Shown here piece after piece: positions 1-12,452 of a stretch of 64,000 nt of DNA. The DNA is taken from contig JADNRV010000122.1 of assembly GCA_015499995.1 (NCBI GenBank), forward strand, positions 1-64,000, written 5' to 3'. Under the pieces are notes generated by a model. It was not told the DNA's origin and ran no database searches. It saw nothing but the letters and a program-made list of their open reading frames with translations. Made by a program: the position numbers and the translations under genes. Every line of letters starts with the position of its first letter. Within the stretch, counting starts at the first letter, position 1. This DNA is from Flammula alnicola. Lineage: Eukaryota > Basidiomycota > Agaricomycetes > Agaricales > Strophariaceae.

Positions 1-2326
1 CTCGACATAGTCATCCTCCTCCATACCCATAATACCCGCCCCTATGACTTCGATACTCTCTCTCAACCACACCGCCGTCGCACGGCCATACGCATCGTAC
101 TCGACCTCGGGCTCGCCCACGCCCATCGAATAGTTGCTCCCGAACGGCGGTACATACACGAGCTCCACAGGTGTCCCATCTGAGCCCTGCGCGTCCTCGC
201 CCGCTCGTCGTCTCCGCCCAGGCCCAGGCCCATGCCAGTCGCGATATGGAACCCGCGCCCACCGCCCGCCCGACCCGTGCCAAATGGACCATACCCATTA
301 CCACCACCGCTGCTCCCATACCCCGCACTCCCATACCCATCCTGCCCATGCCCATGCCCGCCGGCACGGGACTGCGCAGCCCGCTCTTACCCCGCTTCTC
401 ATTCCCAGATCCCAGTGCGCCGCCCACTCCTCCGCCTCCTCCAGCGGCGGCTGCCCACGGCCACCCAGCGCCAAACCCAAATCCATCATCGCTCGCGCCC
501 TCGTCGCCGAACCCCTCGGCCCACGCGCCGCCCGTCTTCAAGATCGTAGGCGCGATCGGCGCGATCGTGACGTGCACGTGTTCGGATGGGGTGCGGATGA
601 GCGGCGGGGGGCCGCGACGGTAGCCCGAGGGGCGGTAGTTCGAATGGCTGAGGCGCCGTTGGGTGGTGTGGTCGTTGTCGCCGTTGTCGCCGGTGGCGGT
701 GGCGGTGGCGTTGGATGTTGACGTGGACATGGACGAGGAAGACGTTTTGTGATGGAGGAGGTTTGATGACGACCCGGTGCGTCGTGAGGGGGAGAGTGAG
801 GAGGAGGGCGAGGAGGTGCCGGTTGTGCTGTGGCTCGCGGAGGAGTTGGAGGTGGTGGTCGAGGTGGATGTGGATGAGGACGAGGAGGCGGTGGATACTT
901 TCGATTGGGAACGTGGGGGTTTCTTGGGTTTGGGTTTCAGTGTGCTGGTGCTGCTGTGCGTGCGGTATGTTGACGAAGAGGAGCGCATCTCAAGGATTCC
1001 GTCGTCGTCGTCATCGTCCTCTTCTTCCTCGTCCTCTTCTTCGATAGGCGAATCAGAGTCGCTGCGGATAGCACGAGCACCCATCTCCCGTCCGTCTCGC
1101 CACTGCGAATCCGGAGCATAAGCATCCTCCTCGCCTTCAGAGTCTTCTTGGTCTTCATCGTAGCTTTTTTTACATCAATTTCACGGAAGTTAAAAATAAA
1201 ATTTCGAACTCACCCATCATCATCGACGAAAGCCGAACGTCCCTCTATCCACACGCCATCCTCATTGTGATTTCCGACGCCAAAGAAACCCGAAGCGTTC
1301 TTCTTGGGCTTCTCGATAGCGATGCATTGCTCGACGAACGTGTTGAAGCTGATGTGTTTCTTCTTCTGCGTATGATGATGCCCCCGCTCGTCGCTATTCG
1401 TAACGCCCCCATTACTCCCACTGGCACTGGAGGTAGAGTCCTGCGATATGGACGCATGGATGGCGCCCGCTGCGCCAAGTTGGTGTAGTGACGACGAAGA
1501 GCTGGATGGATGAGGGGGGAAATATCCGGACTGAGAATTGGAGTCGAATCCTGGGGGGCCGACGCGTGGTGGCGAATCTTTCCTGAACTCACGGTTCGGA
1601 CCCCACCTGGTAATGTGGGTGTCACTCTTAGTGTGGGTGAGGCTAGGCCTCTTCAGCTTCCCGAATTGACTATGTGAGACCAGTGACGTGGGGTCGGTGG
1701 TGTTGGGGTCGGTGTTGTTGTGCATTGTACCGTCGTGTTCATCCTCGGATTCCACGGGACTGAATATGGGGGAGGTAGGATAGTCGGATGTGAGGAGCTC
1801 GCTTATGCTCCGGTGCTTGAGGATGGGTTTGTGGGGCGCGGGGTATGGGGCACGGCGGGGGTTGGAAGAGAGGTCGAGGCGGTCGTGGGCGGATGCGGGG
1901 GCCGAGTCGACGGTGTCAGTTACTGGCTGTGGTTTTGGGGGTGGAGACCAATCGACGGCAGTGTGCAAAGGGCCGTAGAGCCATGTTACATCCGAGTCTT
2001 TGAGCCTTTTAAAAACACATGAATCAGAAAGACAAGACAGTGGAGTCTCGAGTCTTAACGCACCAGTTGAGTGTCTCTGGCGAGATAGTCTTTAGTTTAT
2101 TGCGCTGCTTCCACCATGTTCTCCAGGAGGCGTTCTCGAGACGTGCGCCGTTCGCGATCTCGTTCTTCTGGCGGGTCATGTTGCGCCATGAACGCCAGAC
2201 ATCTTCCTCCTGCCATTCATGGGAAAGGTAATCTACCTGACCTCTGGGCACGGTGACAAGAGAGGAATCGTCTGGGACAGCATTTGTGGATAAGGAGACG
2301 AGAAGGACGGGGAGGTAATTGGCCAT
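1..2326 (-). CDS. Reg1/Hex2-type protein phosphatase 1 regulatory subunit (3' end outside window)
   Basis: Probable targeting subunit that brings PP1 (Glc7) to substrates in glucose repression. I assign exons 2326-2064, 2005-1214 and 1163 to the window edge. The join at 2064/2005 gives a W-L-K-D-S-D-V-T-W-L-Y-G-P-L block, and the N-terminus carries SHEWQEEDVWRSWRNMTRQ and LENASWRTWWKQR, the signature region of the fungal Reg1 family (DUF1752-like). Near the end of exon 2, KKHISFNTFVEQCIAIEKP contains the RVxF-like PP1-docking motif (HISF) followed by the family's conserved EQC. Exon 3 opens with a long acidic run, then Ser/Thr-rich disorder and HVTIAPIAPTILKTGG. I chose the start at MANYLPVL (2326) rather than an upstream Met because the family-like sequence begins there. 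The reading frame of the last ~215 bp is uncertain: the open frame stops near position 11, while another frame reads a family-like VYVPPFGSNYS, so an unresolved intron or a sequence error is likely. The family call is confident, the 3' structure is not. Confidence 0.8.
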
Positions 2327-3128
2327 GGGGGGAAGGAGAAAAGGAGCGAAAAGATATTTAGCGTTCAAGGAGAGTGGAAGAGCAGGGATGGATTGTGACC
2401 TCCGATCGGACCGAGCAGTGAGATGTCACGGTCACACAATCTCTCAGTTCCGTCCGCTCCCCATGTCAACCCAGAAGACTCACATGAAAGACTCTTGCTG
2501 CGTAAGCAATACATTTCAATTAGCTGCGCACCCCCAACATGCACCCCGCACGCCGCAAATATCCCAGTCTTCTCTCCCGACCCACCCAATGTCCCAGTTC
2601 TTCTCCCCCAGAATAACTAGCCGCCCTCTATCGTCGTCTACGTCGCCAGCACTTGCCACCGGGTGACCACAGTGTCACTACCCAATGGGACGTATCGTCC
2701 GATATCCCGAGCTGAGGCACATCCTGGAAAATACCCAAGAGGGGCAAACATATCTTATGATAGATAGGCGCGATAACGAGCTCGAGTCGAGCTCTTCCTA
2801 TGTACGTACCAGTATGTACCTCCTCTAGACTCCACCGCCACCACGCTTCTCCATCCATAACCCCTTGCTCCCACGTCAAATATTCAGAGAATACTTTCGC
2901 CTCGTCGTGCACCATCACTGATGGCGCGATCGACGCCCAAAGAGGTCGCGCGGCGTCGCGGGGATGCGGGACGCCAACCGACGGTCCCAGGCCCGAATTA
3001 GCGACCCCACCACAAGGCCTTGTACCACGGTCCACCCCGCTTTAGAATATGTATCCACCCCCTTTTTTCCGGATGGGGTCTTCGTGAATCTTTTGGTTTA
3101 AAAAAAAACTTCTCTCTCGTATATCGTG
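2327..3128. other. Upstream region of the Reg1-like gene, no gene supported
   Basis: This stretch should hold the promoter of the minus-strand Reg1-like gene. A 135-codon open frame on the minus strand (2628-3035) has no recognisable domain, no intron pattern and no clear promoter, so I do not call it. A T-rich stretch lies around 3060-3120, just before a MITE. Confidence 0.4.
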
Positions 3129-3137
3129 CGTTCTTCC

Positions 3138-3630
3138 GGATAAAACTATTGAGAAACCCTGTTTCTGGGGTTTCTGTGATTGCCGACTGATGCCGTTGAT
3201 GGAAAACATGTCGGCGATTGAAATTAATTTGATGAACTTAGTGTTTCCCCGCTGCCTGCGATGTTAATGGTTGCAATTTTGTCCGCAAGAATGTATATTT
3301 GATCTATATAAATATATCTAAGAAAGAAAATGAGATTTAATTTGCAGGGATAATGGTAGAAGTTGGAGACAAGACCCAGAAAGGCCGTCTAGCAGCTTGG
3401 AATGCTCCCAAGGGATGCTGTACGCTAAATTTTGGCCCAGAAAATATTCGACAAACGAGAGAAGCGCTATTGGCGGTAATTACATGGTTGAATGTACGAA
3501 TTTACATGAGGAATTGTTATATCTAGGGGCACAACGGACCAGTGACGGGAGCGGCCATCAATCGGCAGACTCGCATTACGGAAACTTCCGCAGAAACCCT
3601 CAGAAACGGGGTTTCTGAATAGTTTTATCC
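3138..3630. mobile_element. MITE-like non-autonomous DNA transposon (493 bp) with 9-bp target duplication
   Basis: The ends are inverted copies of each other. The left end begins GGATAAAACTATTGAGAAAC; the reverse complement of the right end begins GGATAAAACTATTCAGAAAC. The match continues for about 37 bp with a few mismatches and one indel. The direct repeat CGTTCTTCC flanks it on both sides (3129-3137 and 3631-3639). No transposase fragment is present. A 9-bp duplication fits the Mutator-like (MULE) superfamily best, but this class is inferred from duplication length only. Confidence 0.85.
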
Positions 3631-3639
3631 CGTTCTTCC

Positions 3640-6600
3640 TAGCATGCACATAAATCGTCCAATTCACTAAAACCCGGGACTCGGGCAGTCGAGATGCATA
3701 CCTCGTCGGCGCATACATGATGCGCATGCTCGCATGGATCGCCTCAGGCCTTGTACCGCACTGTAACGCGCGCAAACCCCCGACGGCTGAAGCTCGCTAA
3801 AGTTGACCCGAGCTCAGGGACGAACGTTCTTTGATCCGTTGCGCGTATGCAGATGTGTACCCGCGACATAAGTACATACTAAACCATCACCATCGGATTC
3901 GAAATTTTGAAATTTTGCGAGATATCGATGGGATGTGATTTGGTGCTGGAGTGTCTAGGTACCGGTATATGTCGTTACACGCATCTGATATCATTATCAT
4001 GCCGGACGTTCGAGCTCGCTCGAGAGGCTTCGCCTGTTCTACTCCAGCTGCTGTGTGATGATCATCGTTCAAAAATGTTCGTTGATTTTGGTCAACACAG
4101 CTATGTAATATTATACCGCCGACGTTGATATCTTCCGCAGTCTCCGCTTCTTTGATGATGAGGTCTTCCAGAACCAGCGAGGTCAACAGCGGATATGGAT
4201 AAGATCGATACGTTGGAGGAATATCTCAAAATAAAAGTCGACTGCCGATTGTATCTACAATAATTTAACGACGTACAACCAAATAAAATCAATACGGTCT
4301 GTGGACCTACATACGGCCCGGACGCAGTCCGCATCCTCCCTCATATAAGTCTCTCGAGAACATATGACATTCTATTCCCCCACACACTAGTCCTTTAAAG
4401 TCAAGATACCGCCCCACATCTGACAGTCACGCTGCACCCACAGCTGGTCAATTAGTATTTGGATACGTCTGGCAGCTGTAGATCTGACCAACTGCCAGCG
4501 CGAGATATCATCATCTTTTTCCGACTCGGACGCCACAAACCCAACGGGATATCTCAAGCGTAAGGACAAGCGGCCGACCAAACTTTGCAGCCAAGTGCGT
4601 CACCTCTTCCCGAGTCCCGAACGAACTTTCGCCGAGCTGAATAGGTTCTGTTCAATGTACCGTTTGTATATGGTCGGCGCGATACCCCAGAGGACCCTGC
4701 ATTACGCCACAATTAACCTTTGTAACGCGTCTCTCTTCAATATTCTGAATGGGTCCCATGATGAAGGCAACATATAACGACCGCCCGTATTGAATCACAT
4801 TAGGAGAATCGCACCCAAGCTCGAGCTTATCTCTGGAGTCTCAGTCTGCAGAAACAGAGGACCCGGAGCTTCAAGCGAACGTCTCGACACTAACGCTTAA
4901 ACCGCGCATAAGGCTAAATTTGGATTCTTTGGCCTTTTATGTTACAGTACATCATCTGCTTTTGCCATTTATTCTGTTGTTTAGATGTATGCTTTGTTTC
5001 TGTCACCTGTGTAGACGCCAGCTGTTTCTCCTATGAGATTCTTAGTAGGCTCTATATAACCTCTCTTTACAGTACACTGACTCCTGGATTTCTAATGCCT
5101 TGGCAAGAAGGCCTCGGTGTAGTCGAGATGCGCCACTCTCGAGCTCGGAGTCCAAGATATACCGAAGGAGTGTTACAAACCAATTTGCTGGCTTCCTCCT
5201 GAGCGCCCGGGAGTTGGTGGCCCGCCGACGACCTCGAGGACTCGGAAACGCTCAGAGCGGCCCGCGGCCAGCGTCTAGACCCCTTGCCTAGCTAGCTCGC
5301 CTCGAACGCCATCGAATAACGAAGTCGCAGGCATGGGACGAAACGGGATACTGATTATGCCTTCGTCGTTCGAACTTCAAACCCCAGGGCCCTCTCCGAG
5401 ATACATAATAAAGCGCTTACCGTAGGTCGTCGATTACGTCTGCCATTTTATAAATATACAAATCAGATGCCTCCGCCCGGATTTACTCGACACCAAAGGA
5501 GCTCCTTGGAGCTCCAAGGACGCCCGCTCCGGGGCCGATCATAGATTTATTTTCTACGATACATATCGATCACCAACGATCACTTCCAGAAAGGATTGTT
5601 TCATTTACTTCCGCGCATTTAGGGCGCTTAAATCGTATTTATGTAAGCAGTGTGCGCCTATGATTATTTATATGACCCTCGGAGTAATATTAGTTGAACT
5701 CTCAATTTCGCTGTCGGTGGAGAACGATGAACTCATGAACTACGGAATGAATCATGATAATAATATACACACCTCAGGGTGCGTGACTCTCCACCTTCAA
5801 ACTCAAAGCGCCGACGTCGACTCGGACTTCAGAGAAACTCTATGACACGTCCAACGTTACACAAGCTCGCGAACTAAATCATAATGGACAGTTGAAATGA
5901 AACGACAACTTTAGCTTGTAAGGATACAATTGAGATCCGGACACTTGACCGTCCAGCTGCCGCGGTGAATTGTCCCAATGACCTGGCAGTAAGATCATAT
6001 GTCTGAACAGTCATTTGACGAGCAGGCGATGTACAGGACCTGTCATATAATGAAAAAAATGTGACCGTAAGCCGTTAACTACGTGGAAGAATCCAATCGA
6101 TCAAAACTTTGCAGAGCTCGGAAATGTCAAAAGGACTTTTAAAGTTCTTGGTCGCCACTCGTCGAGCTCGTGTTGGACCTGGGGAGGTTGGCGGGAGGAC
6201 CTTGTGATCCCATACAGTATGTTCCGGATTCATCCTTTGCCTATATGGATATGATAACTATGCGTCAGTTAATATTAAGATTTTAGCTTGTTCCGAATGC
6301 ATAGGTGGCTCATGGGCGACGTTGGGCGGTGAAACAACGCGGTGAGGCGTAACAGTGAAGAAGTTGATCCGGACGGGAGAGATGTTCAGTTCGCACTAGC
6401 ATATAGAATGCAATGCGGTGCTAGCGCTGGCCATTTGATGTATTTCCAAGACGAAAGCGAGTCCTGCGTCACGGCCTTAGTGTTGCGGGTGGAATGTAAA
6501 CGAGTTAAACAGACGGATGGTAAACATTATGGAACCATACTTGAAGGATAGCGGATCATGATCATATTTGCTTGATGAAAATGGTGACCTCCATCGATGC

Positions 6601-8484
6601 TGTAGGATTATGGATAGTCGTCCTGATTCGAGATCCGAGGTATATTGACGGAATGTGAGCCGGATCCTATGCGCATAGGCAGAAACTCATCGCGGACGTC
6701 TTCTCCCGCAACGAGCAGAGTATACTCAGAGGTAATACCAGTAGCAGGGCAGCCTCTATATCTTTGGTCGGCTTCTTTGCGAGAATGACGCTGCAGCTTC
6801 GAAGAGAAGAGAAGTGGCTCGCGATCATTGCGTGGCATACGTGGCTTTAATTACAGAACGTTCATCAGGACAAGCCTCACGCGTTCCTGTCCATAAGCAT
6901 AAGCATAAGCAAGTAAGACGGGTCAACGGGGGTAAGAAATGAATGACAAGTCTGTCCGCCTCGAGGGAATCGCGTGCTGAAAAAGTGGGGTGCTCCGTCA
7001 GAGGCCGCCGTGACAGAGCCTCGTGTCGTGAACGGTGCAATTACTGTCTAATGACAGGACTATCAAAAGAAACGACAGTGTTGGGGCCGCTGGGGTTGTT
7101 TTATTTCGATCAAGAGCATGTTAATTTTCGGCCACTCGGGTATTAAGGCAAAGGCAGGTAAAGTCATGAGTGCCCTAGAACGTGTGGAGACCTGGATGAA
7201 ATCCGAGTGATCTGTCAACTTGAGGGAGGTGAAGATGGCTTCGGCTACTTCCGTGCCTGATCGACTCCCAAAAATAGCACGAACAAACACACGTCGGCAG
7301 TTTGTCGACGAATTGAACTTGAACTTGCAAGCAATATTTGACTCTGAAAATCGCGGTGTTTGGACCTTTCTGCACTCAGGATCTCATCTGGAACACATTA
7401 CGTTTTGGTGAAAACCGAGCCACAACAATGTTCTTTGGCCGTCTTTGGCGTACTGCACGAATCACGCGAAACATCTGATTTTTTCATCTGGGCATCACTA
7501 TTCAAGTTGTCACCTGGTCCCACAGTAAATCACTGGCAACGATTGGCGTTTGTTCGGATGTGGAAGATATCACGCCTATCTTGCTTGCAAACACGACGCA
7601 CTTCGATAATGGAACACCATCACTTTGAACCCTCATCCTTCGAGGCTCGGCACCAGGCAGACAAACATCGTAAGTTTTCTGTATCTACTAATGTTTTTAC
7701 CCATGTTCAAATTTTCAATCACCCAGGTCCGCTCAGCCAACTGGAATTCTCAAGACATTCAGTTGAATGATCCTCAGAGCTCAGGGTGCTATCTTTGAGC
7801 TGATCGGCAATTGGAGTGCGCGAGATACCAACAATAACAAGGCTGTCAGCAGGCCGCTGCCGCCGCCCTCAACATGGCCATGTTGCGCCCATGTGACATT
7901 TCCCCACACCGCTCTGCGACTCTGAGGTCGAGCTATAAATAGCCTGTATCTTGGAGGCCACCAACTCTAGCGCGCCTACTGACGAATACCTCAAAGAGTT
8001 CGTGGTGTGTATTCCCTTACAATTCCTGAAAATATCCTAAAGCTGAAACAAAAAGGGCAAGACCGATAAACGCGACAGTGAAGCGTAGATTCTTCCCCTT
8101 CTCCACGGCCTAAAAACAACCTCCCTTCCCCACACTCGCTTCTTGAGAATCCATTTTGCCGGAGATGACGTCTCGTGGGGAAGTTCTAACTCCATGCATT
8201 TTTTATATGCCTCAAGATTGGACCCGTTATCAAAACTTTACCTGTCTAAGCCGCTTTCCTAGCAATGTGACCTTCAGTAATTGGTGCACGGCATATTGAA
8301 CCCAAGCGGATATCGGTACGGCTAACATTTCTATGCCTTGCCAAACATGATAGGCCAATTCACTGCGGGTAGGATAAAGTACATATCTCCTAATGTACAA
8401 ACAAGAGGTGATTCGGACTTTGGGGGTTCTTCCTGCCATCTCGTACTTGCCGCTCCTCGATTCTATCGCTGAACGTCCGTCTCG
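3640..8484. other. Gene-poor region, no supported gene
   Basis: About 4.8 kb in which all open frames are short, on both strands, and none shows a recognisable domain or a chain of exons that splice together. I see no rRNA, tRNA or LTR. It could hold heavily decayed transposon sequence or an unrecognised non-coding transcript. The last few hundred bases must include the promoter of the MFS transporter gene that starts at 8485. Confidence 0.5.
5504..5519. repeat. Perfect 16-bp palindrome
   Basis: CCTTGGAGCTCCAAGG equals its own reverse complement and is preceded by a related imperfect copy (AAGGAGCTCCTT). It sits in gene-poor DNA and no nearby gene gives it a role. Confidence 0.6.
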
Positions 8485-11103
8485 ATGTCGACAAGCTTAG
8501 AAAAGCGGACGCCCTCTCCCACTGCCAGCGATCCAGAAGCCTCTTCTGCTGTGGATGAAAAGCTGAAGGCTGAGATCTACAACGCGGAGGTCGACACAAG
8601 TGGAGTAGATGAGAAGAAGTTGGTCCGGAAGATGGACCTCGCGCTCATTCCGTGGTTGTCGTTCCTGTACCTCCTGAGTTTCTTGGATCGTACTAGTATC
8701 GGAAAGTGAGTTTTTTGTATCGCTGGGTTTGACGTTCTTGTTGACCGATATGACTCTAGTGCAAAGGTAATGAGAGCGTCGTATTCTGATTTCGCGTGAT
8801 TTATTTTGACAATGATTGTAGTTGTACAATCTCGAACATGACCTCCACATGACCGACAACCAATATCTGCTATCCCTTACGGTTAGGCTGATTCTTGGGC
8901 CTTGCTTATGCTTACTGAACGACATCTCTAGATTTTTTTCTTCAGTTACGCAATCTTTGAAGTCCCTTCTAATGTCTTCCTGAAACGCCTCCGGCCTTCC
9001 ATTTGGCTATCGCTGTTGATGTTCTTCTGGGGCATCATGATGGTACGAGTCATTGTGTCGTCACGGTCAGTATTGCACGTCATTGACGATTTGTTTCCTT
9101 AGACCCTCCAAGGACTTGTTCACAACTTCCCCCAGCTGATGGGTGAGTAGAATGGCCTCTCTGCTCGTTAAGTTATGCACTTGACACACAGTGGCGTTAA
9201 GGGTTGAGATGGTTACTGGGTACATTTGAGGCTGGCTTGTTTCCTGGTGTCAACTACTATTTGTCGTGGTGCGTCGTGACCCAGGACGTTCTCAAGGTTT
9301 TACTGATTTGTCCTAGTTGGTACAAGCGTTCGGAATTTGGTCTACGAGCCGCGATTTTCTTCTCTGCAGCTACGGTTTCAGGCGCATTTGGTGGTTTACT
9401 TGCAGTACGTTCACTCTTCGATATGTTGATATGGCAAATTGTCACCATTTACACAGGCTGCTATATCAAACATGGCTGGTGTGGGTGGAAAGCCAGCTTG
9501 GGCCTGGATTTTCAGTTCGTCCTCTTTTTTCCCCACTCATTATAGCTAGCATCTCAAGCTATATGCACCACAGTCTTGGAAGGATTAATCACAGTTATCG
9601 CTGGCATTGCATCATTCTGGATCATCCAGGACTTCCCCGATACTGCGAAGTTCCTCACAGAAGAAGAAAGGACCCTTGTAATTCGTCGTTTGCAGAGTGA
9701 TGATCAGTTCAGTGCAGAGGGAGAGAAGTTTAAGATGAAATACATCTTCATGAGCTTGAAGGACTGGAAAACATACGTCGGAAGTGAGATGGCGGACCTG
9801 TGCCAATGTGGTTTTCATGCTGACCATGTCTTCCCTTTCACGCAGTGTTTGTCTATATGGGGGCCGACATGCCTCTCTATGCGTTTTCTCTGTTCTTGCC
9901 CAGTATCATCAATCAGGTACGTCATTTATTTCCGTGAGCTCAACTGAGATGCTAAATAATAATAATTCAGCTTGGTATGGAGACCATTTCGACTTCGTAT
10001 TTTATTTTTCTTGTTGAATGGGGTTCCGTTCAGGATTTACGGCCACCCCGGCAAACCTCTTGACTGTCCCTGTCTATGTCTTCGCCTGTATTATCACTTG
10101 CGGCGTTGGATTCCTTGCGGATCGTTGGGGCCAACGAGGCTATTTCAATCTGTGAGCCTCATGTTTAGATGATCTCGCTTTTGAACTCAACTTGTACTAG
10201 TGGGTTCTTATGCTTAGGTCAGAATCATTCCTTCTGTTACATGCTATTCATCTTCTGACAGCCTGTAAATTTAGGCGCGATCGGTTATATTATTCTCATT
10301 TCTTCTAGAAATGCTGCGCTATCGTATTTCGCCGTATATATGGCCACTTGGTGAGTCCTTGCTGTCTGAGATCGCGAATTTTCCATTGACTTAAAATTTA
10401 GCGGAATATATCCCATCATACGTGAGTCGATTTTATTACAAAATGAAAGAATCTTTGTATTAATGAAGCCTTTTCCTAAGCTAATACCATGTGGGTTAAC
10501 TCAGCCGATGCCCTTATTTTATCCGCTTATGATTATTCCTATTTCCCAGATCATGGGTTTCTAATAATGTTGAAGGATCATACAAACGAAGTGTATCGTT
10601 GGCGATGGTCATTGGATTGTAGGTCTTTTCAAGCTACATGCCATAAATGGGGAGCTCTAACACGTATCTATCTGCCTATAGTGGAAATATCAACGGGGCA
10701 GTAAGCTCGAACGTTGTGAGTGCAGATTTCCTTGTAGCCTAGCGCAAACCATGTCTCAGGCATATTGCAAAACAGTATCGCGCGAGGGACAAACCATGGT
10801 ATCCACTAGGACACGGTAATTTTTTTTAGCAATTCTCCTCGTCTATATTATACGTTCTAAAGACTTAACGTGGTAGGTCTCGTCCTGCTGTATATCGGCA
10901 TAGGCCTCGCTGCAACGACTATCTACCTCCTTCTCTTGAAGCGGGAAAATGCACGACGTGAAAGAGGGGAGAGAAATGAAATCATCGACGATCTACCGGA
11001 AACTCATATCGCAGGAAACGAGAAGAACGGACGCTTCACAACTGTCAACGAGGCGAAGAGAGAAAAGGGTGATAACTGGAGTGGATACCGGTACACTATT
11101 TGA
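8485..11103 (+). CDS. MFS transporter, allantoate permease (Dal5/Tna1/Seo1) family
   Basis: Plasma-membrane anion:cation symporter of the major facilitator superfamily. The fungal family carries allantoate, nicotinate, vitamins and small peptides; the substrate here is unknown. I resolve 20 exons totalling 1,548 nt, giving 515 aa with no stop, typical family length. The soluble N-terminus runs to about residue 60. TM1 carries PWLSFLYLLSFLDRTSIGNA, the family's D-R-x-x-I-G-N-A motif. RPSIWLSLLMFFWGIMMTLQ, RWLLGTFEAGLFPGVNYYLS and CWYKRSEFG follow, then PNTISWVSNNVEGSYKRS and GFGNINGAVSSNVYRARDKP, all hallmark Dal5-family blocks. The C-terminal tail is charged and Lys/Glu-rich. Two exons are extremely small: TGCAAAG (8760-8766) and CTTG (9971-9974), and both are needed to keep the conserved frame. 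Another exon at 10481-10490 is 10 nt. The next downstream feature is a foldback transposon 240 bp past the stop. The gene appears intact. Confidence 0.88.
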
Positions 11104-11334
11104 ACGTTTGACGGGATGCTTTAAAGATCAGAAAATTCTATACGCCAGATCTGTAGTTTATGCCTGAATTTTTATTTGTCAGGAATTATTTGAGCAATGC
11201 ATGTAGCATTTAAAAGCCCCTCCTTGTCGTCAAGTCCTCAACAAATTGTACGCGCGCCTATGCGCGCTGGGTGCCAGGATCCATCAATCATAGCGGCTGC
11301 CTTCCTGTTCGGGCCGTTTTCGTTTCATCACACG
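11104..11334. other. Short spacer between MFS gene and foldback element
   Basis: This should contain the 3' UTR of the transporter. No other feature is seen. Its last bases form the left copy of the 8-bp target duplication (GTGAGTTA, 11335-11342). Confidence 0.4.
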
Positions 11335-11342
11335 GTGAGTTA

Positions 11343-12452
11343 CACCTCGTCATCACGTACCTTAGGTATAATTAGACTGTCAAACCCGGGGGGATCCGGC
11401 AGATCAGTTGGTCTGGAATCCCTGTTTCCCACTCACTGCCAATAAAAGTTGAATAATTCCTGGCTGATATTTACTAAGTTCCGTATCGGGTGTGTCCCTT
11501 TTCGTCACCTGCCCCGTGTGCCGTCTCCCTTGTGCCCTTCGGCATCAAAGTCAACCTGCCAAATACGGAAGTCACTCCCATCCCTGTGCTCGTTGTCTGC
11601 GATGGTGAGCACGCTATTTCCACCATTCCTGGACCGTTTCCCTCAGTTTCTTTTGTGTATTAGAATGTATAGTACCTATATATGTATAATATCACCTTAT
11701 ATATATGAAACTATGTGTGGGAGCGCTATAAATGACTATACTGAGTATGTACCAAGGGGAGTACCACCTCCAGTAGCACATATACAGGCCAGTAGGCGAT
11801 AACAAGTAGCCTGAAGGTCACTGGGATAGTTTATAAACATGGGGAGGACATATGGCTGATTATGGAGATGGTTTAAGGGGTCTATATGGGAAGTGTAATA
11901 TGAGGGGGCTCCTCATGACTCTATGGACAGAATAGGATCATTCAAGCGCGTTATTAACGATGTAAATTTGTTATATAGGACCTAATACATGATATAGAGT
12001 ACCCAGAACGATGAAGAGAGGCATGTGGTGGGTGGTAGTACCTAAACTCCTCCCTAGGCATATACCTTCCTGTGGACGTTCTAGAGAGCTAGAAGGTCAA
12101 ACAAATTTGTAGATATACACTGGTATACTGTATTAACATGTATAGATACTCTGAATTATATGTAGGTGCTTGGGAACGAAGGTATGGAAGGTGGGTGGGA
12201 GAGGTCAACCTATGAGAGCAGTTCGCCTCCCTTACAGGTGAATTAATTTAATTCCATGGATACAATGTCATATTAGCATACTGTGGAGTGTCCTATAGTC
12301 GACTTAGTAGTCGCAGATGGCCTGAATATGATTAGACGAAATGATAATGAAGGAATGGGTAGGTATGTCTGAAAAGTACGAAATCAGTTTACTGTGACAT
12401 GTCTGTTTCGAATAAAAATATTCTGAATGGGTAGGAAGATGGGGGTATATAG
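11343..12452 (+). repeat. Left inverted arm of the foldback element
   Basis: It matches the right arm in inverted orientation. The outer ~700 bp are almost identical; in the part I compared base by base (about 11803-12060) I found a single difference, near 11958. Inside about 12,070 the arms differ by many substitutions and small indels but remain alignable to about 12,452. Confidence 0.85.

Noticed and set aside
2628..3035. 135-codon minus-strand open frame upstream of the Reg1-like gene
   Set aside because: No known domain, no splice context, Arg-rich ends, and it lies in the expected promoter; probably a chance frame.
9143..9204. Apparent frameshift in the MFS transporter near GCGTTAAGGGTTGAGATGG
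   Set aside because: Using the acceptor after GCGTTAAG restores LMGLRWLLGTFEAG in frame, so no frameshift is needed.
11449..11802. 117-codon open frame in the left arm of the foldback element, repeated in the right arm
   Set aside because: Conserved between arms only because the DNA is an inverted repeat; the protein matches nothing I know and is not a transposase.
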